Source: Stenotrophomonas aracearum (GTDB lineage Bacteria; Pseudomonadota; Gammaproteobacteria; Xanthomonadales; Xanthomonadaceae). Taken from it: DNA of 64,000 nucleotides. Numbering within the stretch: position 1 is the first letter of the stretch; the number at the start of each line of letters is the position of its first letter. The DNA lies in the NCBI RefSeq assembly GCF_031834615.1, contig NZ_CP115543.1, forward strand, positions 1,251,001 through 1,315,000, read 5' to 3'. The notes beneath the pieces are model-generated. The model did not search any database and was not told the origin of the DNA. It worked only from the letters and a program-made list of their open reading frames with translations. Shown here piece by piece: positions 40,557 to 49,607 of this stretch. The position numbers were made by a program, and so were the translations under genes.

Positions 40557-40961
40557 TCAGCCAGTCAACACCTTGATGCGGGGATGGGCCGCAAGGATGT
40601 CCATGACAATCTGGTAGAAAGTGAGCCCTTTTCCAGCGTCCAGCGCCTGCAACTGGCCCGCGATGTGCGGTCGGTTGAACCTGTCGTTTCCATCCAGCTT
40701 AGCCTGCAGCCAGGCACGGGTAGTCTCCACACCGAGCGCTCTGCGGCTATGTTCGATGTCCTTCCAGATCAACGTCGCGCCTGCGTGTCCGGCCAACACC
40801 CCGTAGCCGCCGTAAAGCATGTCATCCAGCGCATCAAGGCTATGCCCGAGCTGCCAGTCCTCGTCGGCCATGAAGACGCGGTTGATCTCCGCGTAGAAGC
40901 TGGGGATGTCGTGCACGGCGCCGCCCTCGAAAACCAGCACCAGGGGATCCGGGTTCGTCAT
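40557..40961 (-). CDS. Barstar-like ribonuclease inhibitor
   Basis: This 134-residue protein resembles the barstar family. It has the segment IPSFYAEINRVFMADEDWQ followed by LGHSLDALDDMLYGGYG, where barstars have a helix and the Asn-Leu-Asp-Ala-Leu-x-Asp block; here the Asn is Ser. The ATG at 40961 has GGACGGA directly before it; a longer frame upstream has no similarity. No barnase-type ribonuclease gene is seen beside it, so it could be an orphan immunity protein. It is less GC-rich than mutS. The identification is by pattern and moderately sure. Confidence 0.65.
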   Translation of the reverse strand: MTNPDPLVLVFEGGAVHDIPSFYAEINRVFMADEDWQLGHSLDALDDMLYGGYGVLAGHAGATLIWKDIEHSRRALGVETTRAWLQAKLDGNDRFNRPHIAGQLQALDAGKGLTFYQIVMDILAAHPRIKVLTG

Positions 40962-41088
40962 TCCGTCCTGTCCGTCGGGATGGGGTGTCACACATGTATA
41001 TGGGAATCGCCAACGGTTATTTAACTGCGGCGTTGCGGCATGGAAGAGTGGGCTTCTGTTCACGATCCGCCTCGGAGACCGCTCGCCC

Positions 41089-42282
41089 ATGTCCATCGCC
41101 CGCTCCATGTCGCCGCTCAAGGTTATCGGTGCCACCGCACTGTCTGCAATGCTGCTGTTGGCTGCCCCGCAGGTCGTTTCCGCCGAAGACGCGGCCTCGC
41201 CGCTGCGTGCCTACCTGGCCGCCAAGCACGATGCCATCCAGGCACAGTCGACCAAGCCGGCCACGCCCACCGCCATCCACGCCAAGGTCACCGCCGAAAG
41301 CCGCTCGGGCGTGCGCCGCCTGCGCATAGGTCAGACCGGGGAATTCCAGTACATCAGCGACAGCGGCCGCGATTACGCCGGCTACAACCTCGGCGCCGGT
41401 TCCTGGGACTCGCTGGTGGGCACGCTGGCCAGTGCCGTGGCCGACGAATACATCGTGCAGGCGGCTGCGCAGGGCGTGCCGCTGGATGCGCTGGACGTGG
41501 TGTTCACCAGCATTCCCGAGCGCAAGAGCGAGAACCTGGCCTACCCGAACAACCTTTCCTACGTGGCCTACATCGACTCACCGGCCACCGATGCGCAGCT
41601 GCAGGCACTCAAGCGCGCCGTGCATGAGAAGTCCTCGGCCATCGACCTGGTGACCCGGCCGCAGCAGGTCAGCCATGCCGACGTCGAGTACATCCACAGT
41701 CCAGCGACGCGCGATTCGAAGCTTCCGCCTGGCCTGCGTGACTTCATCACCGAAGAAAAGCGTCCGGCGGTGCTGGCAAGGCAGGTCAAGCCGGCCGCCG
41801 GGAAGGCCAAGCCGGCTGGCCCGGAGCCGCTGGTCGCACGCGCCCACGTCGAGCCCCACACCGGCCTGCGCCGCACATTCCTGGGCAAGGACGGGTACCA
41901 CCAGCAGCTGCACGACAGCGCGCCCGAACTGCTGGGCTATGCGCTCGCCCCGACCGTCGAGGAACACCTGCTTGGCGTGACCGGTACCTGCCTGACCCAC
42001 ATCTTCGAGGTGCAGGCCGCCTCGCGGAACGTGCTGCTGGATTCGCTTGAACTCACCGTGGACGGCCAGGTGAGCCCGCGCTTCGGCAGCAACGTCACCT
42101 CGCCGGCCCGCTTCAGCGATATCCGCTACAAGGTGCGCATTGAATCGCCGGCGTCGGAGCAGGAGATCGACGCGCTGCGCCAGTCGGTCGAAGCCACCTG
42201 CCCGCTGTACAACCTGGTCAAGGACGAACAGAAGCTGGAAGGCAGCATCGTGCGAGGCGCGTATGCAGAAGCCGCGCGCTGA
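41089..42282 (+). CDS. Secreted protein with two OsmC-like domains
   Basis: This 397-residue protein has a signal peptide (hydrophobic core, cut near VVSA-ED at residue 32), so it is probably periplasmic. Two tandem domains of about 120 residues resemble OsmC/Ohr peroxidases. The second domain keeps both candidate active cysteines (Cys 301 in GTCLTHIF, Cys 371 in ATCPLYNL). In the first domain the same places read GTLASAVAD and EKSSAIDL, so it lacks them. A linker rich in Lys, Pro and Ala joins the two. Known OsmC proteins are mostly cytoplasmic thiol peroxidases, so an exported double form is unusual. The stop overlaps the start of the TonB receptor gene by 20 bases. Function is inferred only from the fold. 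Confidence 0.7.
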   Translation: MSIARSMSPLKVIGATALSAMLLLAAPQVVSAEDAASPLRAYLAAKHDAIQAQSTKPATPTAIHAKVTAESRSGVRRLRIGQTGEFQYISDSGRDYAGYNLGAGSWDSLVGTLASAVADEYIVQAAAQGVPLDALDVVFTSIPERKSENLAYPNNLSYVAYIDSPATDAQLQALKRAVHEKSSAIDLVTRPQQVSHADVEYIHSPATRDSKLPPGLRDFITEEKRPAVLARQVKPAAGKAKPAGPEPLVARAHVEPHTGLRRTFLGKDGYHQQLHDSAPELLGYALAPTVEEHLLGVTGTCLTHIFEVQAASRNVLLDSLELTVDGQVSPRFGSNVTSPARFSDIRYKVRIESPASEQEIDALRQSVEATCPLYNLVKDEQKLEGSIVRGAYAEAAR

Positions 42283-45277
42283 GAGCGGGCTGGTGCGCCG
42301 CAGCCAACGCGGACTGCCGTGGCGTCGCAGCCACCTGGCGCTGGCGTTGTGCACGCTGCTGGCGCCCGTGGGCGAGGCTGCCGAGCCTGCCGAGGAAAGC
42401 ACTGCGTCCGCCTCGCAGACCCAGGGCTCCAACGCCCGGTTGCTGGACAAGGTCTCGGTGCTCGGTTCGCAGATCGCCGGGGGCGGCGCGCAGGCGGCGC
42501 TGCCGGTGGTTGCGGTGGACCGTGAGCAGATCGACGCCACGGCGGCGACCAACGGCAACGAGCTGTTCCGCAGCCTGCCGCAGTTCGGCGATGTGGCCAT
42601 CACCGAGAAGGGCACCACCAATGCAGGCCGCAACTCCAACGTTGCGCGCGGCGATGTCGGCTCGGTGAACCTGCGCAACCTGGGCTCCAAGTACACGCTG
42701 CTGCTGGTCAACGGCCGCCGTACCGTGCAGCACCCGATCAGCAACAGCGGCGACGACACCACCTACAACGCCAATGCCATTCCGGTGTTCGGCCTGGAAC
42801 GGGTCAACCTGCTGCTGGATGGCGCGTCGTCCATCTACGGCTCCGACGCCATCGCAGGCGTTGTCGACCTGGTGATGCCGAGCAACCTGGCCGATGGCGG
42901 TGGGATCAAACTGAACTACGGCAAGGTGAGCGACGGCCACCGCGAAGACGTGTCGCTGGAAGGATACTTCGGCAGCGACTTTGCCGGAGGGCGCGGCAAC
43001 CTGTCGCTGCTGTACGGCTTCTCGAAGCGCACCGCACAGCTGAACTCCGATGCGTGGTTCACCGCCACCGATGGCCGCCGTCCGCTCGGCGACGGCACCA
43101 GCGTGCCGGACCCGAACGGCACCACCGGCTTCAGCACGCGAACCCCCTGGGGCCACTTCGAGACCTACACCGGTGGGCGCCGTACCGGCAGCTGGTACGT
43201 CAATCCGACCACGGGTGCCTTGACCAGTGGTTCGGTGCCGACGCGCTACCACTACGATTCGGCGGCCGAGCCCGGCATCACCTCGTCGCCGGCAATCCGC
43301 AAGGGCAACGTGTTTGCCAGCGGCCGCTACGACCTGACCGACAACCTGCAGCTGTTCGGCGAACTGGCCTATTACCGTGCCAGTTCCGAGTCCTGGGTGA
43401 GCAGCGAGTCCGGCTTCGGCGGTGATGGCTTCCTGCTGCACATCCGCCCGGACGCATATTGGGTGCCGCAGTCGCTGCGCGGTGCGGACGCGATCCGGCT
43501 GCTCAACTATCAGTTCGCAGACTCCGGCATTCGAAAGGTCAAGGTGGACAACGACCAGTCGCGGTTCCTGCTGGGCGTGCGCGGCTGGACCGAAGGTGGC
43601 TGGAACTGGGAAAGCGCGCTGCTGTACTCGCGGGCGCGCAGCACCGACACCCAGCAGGGCGGGCTGACCGATGCTTTCATCGAAGCGGTGAACCGCACCG
43701 ATGCCAGCGCCTACAACCCCTTCAGCGGCGGCGACCCGGCCAGCATCCGCGTCGGTGACGCCACGCCCTACGACACCTCGACGTTCATCGGCGAGGCCAC
43801 CCGCGAAGGAACGGCGGAACTGGCGCTGTGGGACTTCAAGATCAACCGTTCCGACCTGTTGAGCTGGTACGCGGGTGACATTGGCATGGCGGCGGGCGTT
43901 GAGTACCGTTATGAGAGCCGCACCGACGACCGCGATGACAACATCGACGGCAGCAACCCCTACACGGACTGGTACACCGGCACCATCGCGCGCAGCAATT
44001 TCTTCACCCATAGCCCGCGACCGGATGTCCACGGCAGCCGCAACGTCAAGTCAGCGCTGATCGAGTTCGCGGTACCGCTGGTCTCGCCCGCGCAGAACGT
44101 GCCGTTCGTGCAGTCGTTGGACCTGCAGTTGGCCGGACGGTGGGAGGACTACAGTGATGCGGGGCAGGTCGCCAAACCGAAACTGGCGGCGGCCTGGAAG
44201 GTTAACGACAGCGTGCTGCTGCGCGGCTCGGTAAGTGGTGGCTTCCGCGCACCCGGACTGGAGCTGGTCAACTCGCCGCCGACCTACGGGTTCGGTTTCA
44301 ACAACGATGCCATCCGCTGCCACGCGCTGATCGCCAAGGGTGCGCAGCCAGACTACAGCGCCTGCTTGAATGCTTTCAGCAGCGGCTCGGTGGTAAAGCC
44401 GTCGGTAAGCGCAGTGACCTCCTACGGTGAGGATGTCAAACCGGAAACCACCCGGCAGTCGTCGTGGGGCGCAGTGTTCGAGCCGCGGTTCGTGCCGGAA
44501 CGCTTCGGCACGATCAGCCTGAGCGTGGATGCGTGGCGGGTAAAGGTCGAGAATCCGATCAGCACGCTGGGGGATGAATTGCTCTACGACGCGTACCTGC
44601 GCGTGGTGGAGGGCAGCAGCAACCCGAACGTGGTGCGCGCTGCGGTGACCGCCGAGGACATTGCGCAGTTCGAAGGTTCGGGTCTGGCGCCGGCCGGCGT
44701 GGTGACGCATGTCTACAACCGCTACCAGAACCGCAATCCGCTGACCGCCTCGGGCGTGGACTACAACTTCAACTGGCGCCTGACCGGGACCGCGTGGGGC
44801 AACTTCGCGTTTCTGGTCAGTGCCAGCCAGCTGAGGGAATACACCCAGCAGAAGCCCGCCGAGGTGCAGCTGGTGGCGGCCGCCATCGCCAGTGGGCAGC
44901 TGAACATCATCGCGCCGGACCTGGGCGCGGCCAACGAAGTCGGCATCAATGGCGCCAAGCCCGAATGGCGGGCCAGCGCCACCCTGATCTGGAACCTGCA
45001 GGACTGGACGGTGCGCCTGCGCGACGACTACATCGACAGCGTGACCGCCGGTGCCTACGCCGACCGCACGCCGTTCGTGGTGGGCTCCACCCAGCGCTGG
45101 ACGCTGTCGGTGAAGAAGGAGTTCACCCAGGGCGCGCTCGCTGGCGCTGCGGTGGAGGTGGGCGCAAGAAACCTGTTCGACAAGGAACCGCCGCTCAATG
45201 CCTCCGGCAATTACCTGAGCGCGCTGCACGAAACCTACGGGCGTTACCTCTACGCCGGCATTTCCAAAAACTGGTGA
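42263..45277 (+). CDS. TonB-dependent outer-membrane receptor
   Basis: This 1004-residue receptor has a signal peptide (HLALALCTLLAPVGEA) and a TonB-box-like DKVSVLGSQI. The plug domain has NGNELFRSLPQFGDVAI and GSKYTLLLVNGRRTVQHP, and it is followed by a long beta-barrel ending in YLYAGISKNW. Its size and the plug features fit the TonB receptors of Xanthomonadaceae that take up oligosaccharides or peptides more than small siderophore receptors, but the ligand is unknown. The ATG lies 20 bases before the end of the OsmC gene, and the DUF1684 lipoprotein gene starts five bases after its stop. No Fur-type site was found upstream. Confidence 0.88.
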   Translation: MQKPRAESGLVRRSQRGLPWRRSHLALALCTLLAPVGEAAEPAEESTASASQTQGSNARLLDKVSVLGSQIAGGGAQAALPVVAVDREQIDATAATNGNELFRSLPQFGDVAITEKGTTNAGRNSNVARGDVGSVNLRNLGSKYTLLLVNGRRTVQHPISNSGDDTTYNANAIPVFGLERVNLLLDGASSIYGSDAIAGVVDLVMPSNLADGGGIKLNYGKVSDGHREDVSLEGYFGSDFAGGRGNLSLLYGFSKRTAQLNSDAWFTATDGRRPLGDGTSVPDPNGTTGFSTRTPWGHFETYTGGRRTGSWYVNPTTGALTSGSVPTRYHYDSAAEPGITSSPAIRKGNVFASGRYDLTDNLQLFGELAYYRASSESWVSSESGFGGDGFLLHIRPDAYWVPQSLRGADAIRLLNYQFADSGIRKVKVDNDQSRFLLGVRGWTEGGWNWESALLYSRARSTDTQQGGLTDAFIEAVNRTDASAYNPFSGGDPASIRVGDATPYDTSTFIGEATREGTAELALWDFKINRSDLLSWYAGDIGMAAGVEYRYESRTDDRDDNIDGSNPYTDWYTGTIARSNFFTHSPRPDVHGSRNVKSALIEFAVPLVSPAQNVPFVQSLDLQLAGRWEDYSDAGQVAKPKLAAAWKVNDSVLLRGSVSGGFRAPGLELVNSPPTYGFGFNNDAIRCHALIAKGAQPDYSACLNAFSSGSVVKPSVSAVTSYGEDVKPETTRQSSWGAVFEPRFVPERFGTISLSVDAWRVKVENPISTLGDELLYDAYLRVVEGSSNPNVVRAAVTAEDIAQFEGSGLAPAGVVTHVYNRYQNRNPLTASGVDYNFNWRLTGTAWGNFAFLVSASQLREYTQQKPAEVQLVAAAIASGQLNIIAPDLGAANEVGINGAKPEWRASATLIWNLQDWTVRLRDDYIDSVTAGAYADRTPFVVGSTQRWTLSVKKEFTQGALAGAAVEVGARNLFDKEPPLNASGNYLSALHETYGRYLYAGISKNW

Positions 45278-45282
45278 ACGAC

Positions 45283-46251
45283 ATGAAGACACGCGCACGT
45301 GCCTGTTTGTTTGTAACGAGCCTGTTCGTAACGGCCTGCAGCCAGCAGGACAGGGTGGCAGTCGCCACGCCCGCCGTTGCGCCGGTGGCCGATGCGTTCC
45401 AACGCGAGCACGCCGCGTGGGTCCGCGAGCGTGCCGCCGACCTGGGCAAGCCCGACGGCTGGATCAGCCTGATCGGACTGCACTGGATCGAGCCCGGGAC
45501 GCACAGCGTGGGCGGCGGCGAGGAGAACGCCATCCACCTGGCGATCGCGCCGGATCGGCTGGGCCAGGTGGAGCAGCGCGCCGACGGCCTGTACTTCCAA
45601 CCCACCGAGGGCGTGCCGATCACCGCCGACGGCACGCCGCTGCACGGCGAGCTGAAGTTGACGCCGGAAGGCGCGGGCGGAGGGACCAAGCTGGAGTATG
45701 ACGGGGGCAAGGGCCAGATCACCGCGATCAAGCGCGGCCAGCGGCTGGCGCTGCGGGTGCGCCATGCGGACGCGCCGGCACGCTTGGCCTTCCATGGCCT
45801 GGACTTCTTCCCAGCCGACCCGGACTGGCGGGTGCAGGCGCACTTCGTGCCGCACCCGGCCGGCAGGACGCTGCCCATCGCGAGCGTGATCGGCACGGTG
45901 ACCGACACGCCCAATCCGGGCTATGTGACCTTCGAGAAAAAGGGACGCGAGTGGCGGTTGGAAGCGCTGGGGGATCCGGAAAAGGGGTTGAACCTGATGT
46001 TCCAGGACCAGACCACCGGCAAACTGAGTTACGGGGTAGGGCGCTACCTGCACACCGATCCGGTCGCGGCGGACGGCACGGTTGTCGTGGACTTCAATCG
46101 CGCCTACAACCCGCCCTGCGCGTATACCGATTACGCGACCTGCCCGCTGCCGCCGCCGGAAAACCGCCTCGCCTGGCAGCACGGCAACGGTCAGCGCGAA
46201 CGGCTGGCGGTGCTTGCCGGGGAGAAGAAGTACGCGTTGGCAAAGCACTGA
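45283..46251 (+). CDS. DUF1684-family lipoprotein
   Basis: This 322-residue protein belongs to DUF1684, a family of unknown function found in many bacteria. The signal ends in a lipobox-like FVTAC-SQQD (Cys 19), so it is predicted to be lipid-anchored. Family blocks are visible: LGKPDGWISLIGLHWIEPG near the N-terminus and FNRAYNPPCAYTDYATCPLP at the C-terminus. The start at ATG 45283 lies five bases after the receptor stop; a frame extending upstream lies inside the receptor gene and is rejected. Operon position suggests a role with the receptor. Confidence 0.88.
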   Translation: MKTRARACLFVTSLFVTACSQQDRVAVATPAVAPVADAFQREHAAWVRERAADLGKPDGWISLIGLHWIEPGTHSVGGGEENAIHLAIAPDRLGQVEQRADGLYFQPTEGVPITADGTPLHGELKLTPEGAGGGTKLEYDGGKGQITAIKRGQRLALRVRHADAPARLAFHGLDFFPADPDWRVQAHFVPHPAGRTLPIASVIGTVTDTPNPGYVTFEKKGREWRLEALGDPEKGLNLMFQDQTTGKLSYGVGRYLHTDPVAADGTVVVDFNRAYNPPCAYTDYATCPLPPPENRLAWQHGNGQRERLAVLAGEKKYALAKH

Positions 46252-46395
46252 GCTGCACGCTGCATGCCAGGTTCGCGCCCCCGGCTGCCGCCTGAACGGG
46301 GCGAACCACCTTGACGCGGTATCGACGGGTTTTCACGGTGGATTGTCAGCCGCGCGCCGACACTGGCGCTACGTGATGAGACGAGGGAGACAACC

Positions 46396-46755
46396 ATGAA
46401 TCTTTCAACCCGGAACATGCTGTGTGCAGCCGCCCTGATGGCCTCGGTATTCAGCGCCAGCGCCCAGACCTACGGGCCGAAGGACGAAGGGCGCCGCTTC
46501 AATGACGGCACCAAGGTGGTCTGCAAGAACGTCGAGGTACAGCGCAACAGCAAGGATCCGAACCGCATTGCCGGTACCGCTACCGGTGCGGTGGTCGGTG
46601 GCCTGCTCGGCAATCAGGTCGGCGGCGGTAGCGGCAAGAAGATCGCCACCGTGGCCGGCGCGGTAGCCGGTGGCGCGGCCGGTCGCCAGATCCAGGGCAA
46701 CTCGCAGAGCAAGAACGGCGACCGCATAGTCGAGCGTCAGTGCTATCGCCGCTGA
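46396..46755 (+). CDS. Glycine-zipper 2TM-domain envelope protein
   Basis: This 119-residue exported protein has a signal peptide cut near SASAQ. The glycine-zipper hairpin TGAVVGGLLGNQVGGGSGKK continues as IATVAGAVAGGAAGRQIQG, as in the rickettsial 17-kDa antigen and SlyB families. Two cysteines (VVCKNV and RQCYRR) could form a disulfide. Such proteins sit in or near the outer membrane and affect envelope integrity; the exact role is unknown. The ATG at 46396 is preceded by AGGGAGACA. A strong terminator follows. Confidence 0.85.
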   Translation: MNLSTRNMLCAAALMASVFSASAQTYGPKDEGRRFNDGTKVVCKNVEVQRNSKDPNRIAGTATGAVVGGLLGNQVGGGSGKKIATVAGAVAGGAAGRQIQGNSQSKNGDRIVERQCYRR

Positions 46756-46781
46756 TTCAGGCGTCGGTACAACCAGGCAAA

Positions 46782-46814
46782 TGAAAAGGGCTGGCCTTGT
46801 GCCAGCCCTTTTCA
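46782..46814. terminator. Bidirectional-type intrinsic terminator
   Basis: The perfect 14-bp stem TGAAAAGGGCTGGC/GCCAGCCCTTTTCA has a five-base loop. A- and T-rich ends on both sides allow termination from either strand; here it serves the glycine-zipper gene. Confidence 0.85.
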
Positions 46815-46967
46815 CGTCTGTTGAATGTTCGCAGGCTCAGCATCGAGCGTGATCGGGGGATCACCAGCGGGGGCAATGCTTCAGACTGCGATGAGTGCGG
46901 CCGGTCTTCTGCCTGTCCGATGGACGGCGGGTAACCGGCGGGTGCCGCTTGTCGCCGGGAGAAGACC

Positions 46968-48851
46968 GTGGCAAGCCTCTGTTCCCGGGTGCTTCGGGCG
47001 CTCGTATTGGGCTGCGTGGGTGCCGTATCGATCGATGTTGCCTGCGCGCAGGGTGCTGGGGCCGATGAGGGCCCAGGCGTGCTGTACAACGGGTGCGCCC
47101 GCACCGACACGCAATCGTATGCAGGTTACATACAGCCCGGCTGGGCATCAGCAGCCCGTTCGGGCCAGTTCGTGGTGGCATCCGACCCGCAGTACCCGAG
47201 GACGCTGCTGAACTCCGGCGCAGAGGGCGAGGATCGAGCGCTGTCGGAGCAGCGGCTGTCAGCTGTATTCGACGACATCGCGGGGTTCCGAAAGACCAAC
47301 GCCAGCTACGTTCCGGTGTTGATCAACGGCGACCTGACCGAGTTCGGGCACGGCTGGCAGCGCAGCACCACGCAGACCCTGTTTCGGCGGCTGGCCGGCA
47401 CCGCCAAGGGGCCGCTGATGTTCCCGGGCATGGGCAATCACGATTACCGCAACAACGTGGACGACTGCGCCAATAATGGCTGCGCGCGCGACAGCATCTG
47501 CGATGTGATCCGGTGGTATTCGGAGATCCATCCGACCGCGCTGCAGCCGGCTTCCATGGACCATTACGCCTCCGAGGACCTGCATCGCGGCAGCTTCGGC
47601 TACTCCATCACCTATGGGCCATTGCACTTCATCCAGCTCAACGATGAACCCACCTACCGGAGGGAGTTCGGGTCGGACATCATCATTCCGTTCGACAAGG
47701 TCAAGTTCTCGATCGTGCCTTCGCTGCGGTGGCTGCAGGCCGATCTGCGCGAAGCGCGTCGCAAGGGCCTGATCATCTTCGTCAGCCTCCACAAGCGCGT
47801 GGACTGGAATGGAAGCCTGGTGTTCAAGGAGCTGATCGAATCGTACGGCGTCAGTGCGGTCTTTGCCGGGCACGTGCACGCCCAGCTTGGCGCCTATCCC
47901 ACACCCGCCTTCTTCGGCAACATACCGGTGTTCCAGAGTGGTGCGCTGGCGTATCGCAGCTATCTGACCGTCAGCTACAACGCGGATGCGGGTACTGCAA
48001 CGGTCTTCAAGGTGCCGCCGGGGCGGTCGCACACGCAGAAAGAGCGGGTCCAGGACATTGCGCTGAAGGCGGGGACACAGCTTCCTGCGCCGATCATCTT
48101 CGACGATGCGCTGACCTTCTTCGAGGGCAACAGCGCCACCGAGAAGGCGATCTGCGATGTTCCGCTCGGTCCACAGCAGTTCAACATGGGCGGCACGCAC
48201 GGGTGCCCGAACGATGAGGCGCGGTCGCTGCTCATCATGCAGGCCAGCAAGGGCACCGTGATCCATCTGTACGGAAACTACAACTACAACGGCGACCAGG
48301 GCTATGCGGCGATCACGGTCACCGACGACATCGTCCAACCCACGTTGGTGGGATCGTTCAATCGCGACTACAACGGCACGCAGTGGAACATCCGCAAGTT
48401 CGGGCCGGATACGCTGGATGGCAAGATATCGAGCGTCAGGATAAGCCGGCTCAACTATGACAACGGATACATCACGCTGTACGAGGGTCACGGCCAGACG
48501 CAGAACGTTGTGTGCACGGAAACCGTCGCCTACAACCGCTCGTACAATATGGGAGGGAAGTGCGCAAACGATGAGGCGCAGTCGGGCATTCTGCACTACG
48601 TAAAGCGCGGCACAGAGGTGTGCTACTACGGCGACTGGGACAACAAGACCGGGCAGGGGTATGCGTGCATTGTCGTCTACCGGAACATGGACGAGATCCG
48701 GATAGACACGTTCGACGCCAGCGTCGCCGTGCCCGGCAGCTACACCATCACCAGCTGGGGCAAGATGATCGACGGCAAGATATCCAGCACCAAGGTGTAT
48801 CACTACCCGTGGAACAAGGAAGACGGGTCCGAAGCGCAGGTGTCGGACTAA
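46968..48851 (+). CDS. Secreted calcineurin-like phosphoesterase with duplicated C-terminal module
   Basis: This 627-residue protein starts at GTG 46968, preceded by GGGAG. It has a signal peptide (VLGCVGAVSIDVACAQ). The metallophosphoesterase core shows ASDPQY (about 72), NGDLTEFG (about 120), GMGNHDY (about 155), VSLHKRVDW and FAGHVHAQLG. After residue 390 come two copies of a unit of about 110 residues, each with FxEG, a CPNDEA/CANDEA block after NMGG, a YG block, GDQGYA/GQGYA, and near the end LDGKISS or IDGKISS. I do not recognise the unit; it may bind sugar or calcium. GC content is visibly lower than in neighbours. The gene converges on the fabR-like gene, and the stop codons overlap. 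Confidence 0.8.
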   Translation: MASLCSRVLRALVLGCVGAVSIDVACAQGAGADEGPGVLYNGCARTDTQSYAGYIQPGWASAARSGQFVVASDPQYPRTLLNSGAEGEDRALSEQRLSAVFDDIAGFRKTNASYVPVLINGDLTEFGHGWQRSTTQTLFRRLAGTAKGPLMFPGMGNHDYRNNVDDCANNGCARDSICDVIRWYSEIHPTALQPASMDHYASEDLHRGSFGYSITYGPLHFIQLNDEPTYRREFGSDIIIPFDKVKFSIVPSLRWLQADLREARRKGLIIFVSLHKRVDWNGSLVFKELIESYGVSAVFAGHVHAQLGAYPTPAFFGNIPVFQSGALAYRSYLTVSYNADAGTATVFKVPPGRSHTQKERVQDIALKAGTQLPAPIIFDDALTFFEGNSATEKAICDVPLGPQQFNMGGTHGCPNDEARSLLIMQASKGTVIHLYGNYNYNGDQGYAAITVTDDIVQPTLVGSFNRDYNGTQWNIRKFGPDTLDGKISSVRISRLNYDNGYITLYEGHGQTQNVVCTETVAYNRSYNMGGKCANDEAQSGILHYVKRGTEVCYYGDWDNKTGQGYACIVVYRNMDEIRIDTFDASVAVPGSYTITSWGKMIDGKISSTKVYHYPWNKEDGSEAQVSD

Positions 48852-49513
48852 CGCGTCGGCGGATACCCGGCAATCGTGCGCGCCCCGGTGATGATCATGC
48901 GCAGCATCTGCGCGGTCTGTTCGATCATTTCCGGGTCGCGCTCGGGCGGCTGGTCCAACGCGGTGCCGCCCATGGCGAACACCAGCCGGGTGATCGCCTT
49001 GGCCACCAGGTGCGGCTCATGCAGCCGCGCGCCGTTGTCGGCATGCGCCAGCCGGATCAGGTCCACGCAGAGCTCTTCTTCGAAGTAGTTCAGTTCGCGC
49101 TCCACCGCCTGCTTGAACGCGTCCGAACCGGCGCTGCCTTCGCGCAGCAGCACGTGCAGCAGGCGGTCGTCGGCGCGCAGCTGCTCGAAGAAGGTTTCCA
49201 CCGAAAGGCGGATCACGCTGCGGTCGGACGACGCCGCGCGCTGCCGCGACTCACCGATGATGGTGCGCAGCGAACGGCCGGCCAGGTCGATCAGCGCCAC
49301 GGTCAGCTCGTCCATGTCGCGGAACTGGCGGTAGAACGAGTTCGGCGCGATCCCCGCTTCGCGGGCCACTTCGCGCAGGCTCAGGGTCGAGACGCTGCGG
49401 TGCGGGCCGATCAGCGCCAACGCGGCGGCCAGCAGGTCCTCGCGGGAAATCGAGGCTTTGCGGGCCGGCAGGGCGTCGTCGTGGACGGTCAGGTGCGAAT
49501 CGGGCGGTGTCAT
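48848..49513 (-). CDS. TetR-family regulator of unsaturated fatty-acid genes (FabR/DesT-like)
   Basis: This 221-residue repressor has an N-terminal TetR helix-turn-helix (LSLREVAREAGIAPNSFYRQ followed by FRDMDEL) typical of FabR and DesT. These proteins sense the ratio of saturated to unsaturated acyl-CoA or acyl-ACP. The C-terminal ligand domain has the LHVLLREGSAGSDAFKQAVE region. It is divergent from a ferredoxin reductase and a fatty-acid desaturase, the same arrangement as desT-desCB in Pseudomonas. A palindromic operator candidate lies between them. Confidence 0.88.
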   Translation of the reverse strand: MTPPDSHLTVHDDALPARKASISREDLLAAALALIGPHRSVSTLSLREVAREAGIAPNSFYRQFRDMDELTVALIDLAGRSLRTIIGESRQRAASSDRSVIRLSVETFFEQLRADDRLLHVLLREGSAGSDAFKQAVERELNYFEEELCVDLIRLAHADNGARLHEPHLVAKAITRLVFAMGGTALDQPPERDPEMIEQTAQMLRMIITGARTIAGYPPTR

Positions 49514-49565
49514 CCAGGGGCCAGACGGTCAAGTCCCTGAATCATAGCCGGTCTGGGCAATATAC

Positions 49566-49600
49566 AAGTGTATACACAGCTGTATGCTCGCCCGTATAGT
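49566..49600 (+). promoter_or_regulatory. FabR/DesT-type operator overlapping the desaturase operon promoter
   Basis: The perfect palindrome GTGTATACAC (49568-49577) lies in a larger imperfect one. It overlaps a possible -35 at 49572-49577, which is 17 bases before a -10-like TATAGT (49595-49600). Repression by blocking RNA polymerase is inferred from this overlap. Confidence 0.6.
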
Positions 49601-49607
49601 GTGCTCC

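Noticed and set aside
49584..49607. Start of the ferredoxin reductase at ATG 49584
   Set aside because: It lies between the operator and the proposed -10 hexamer, so it would not be transcribed from that promoter.
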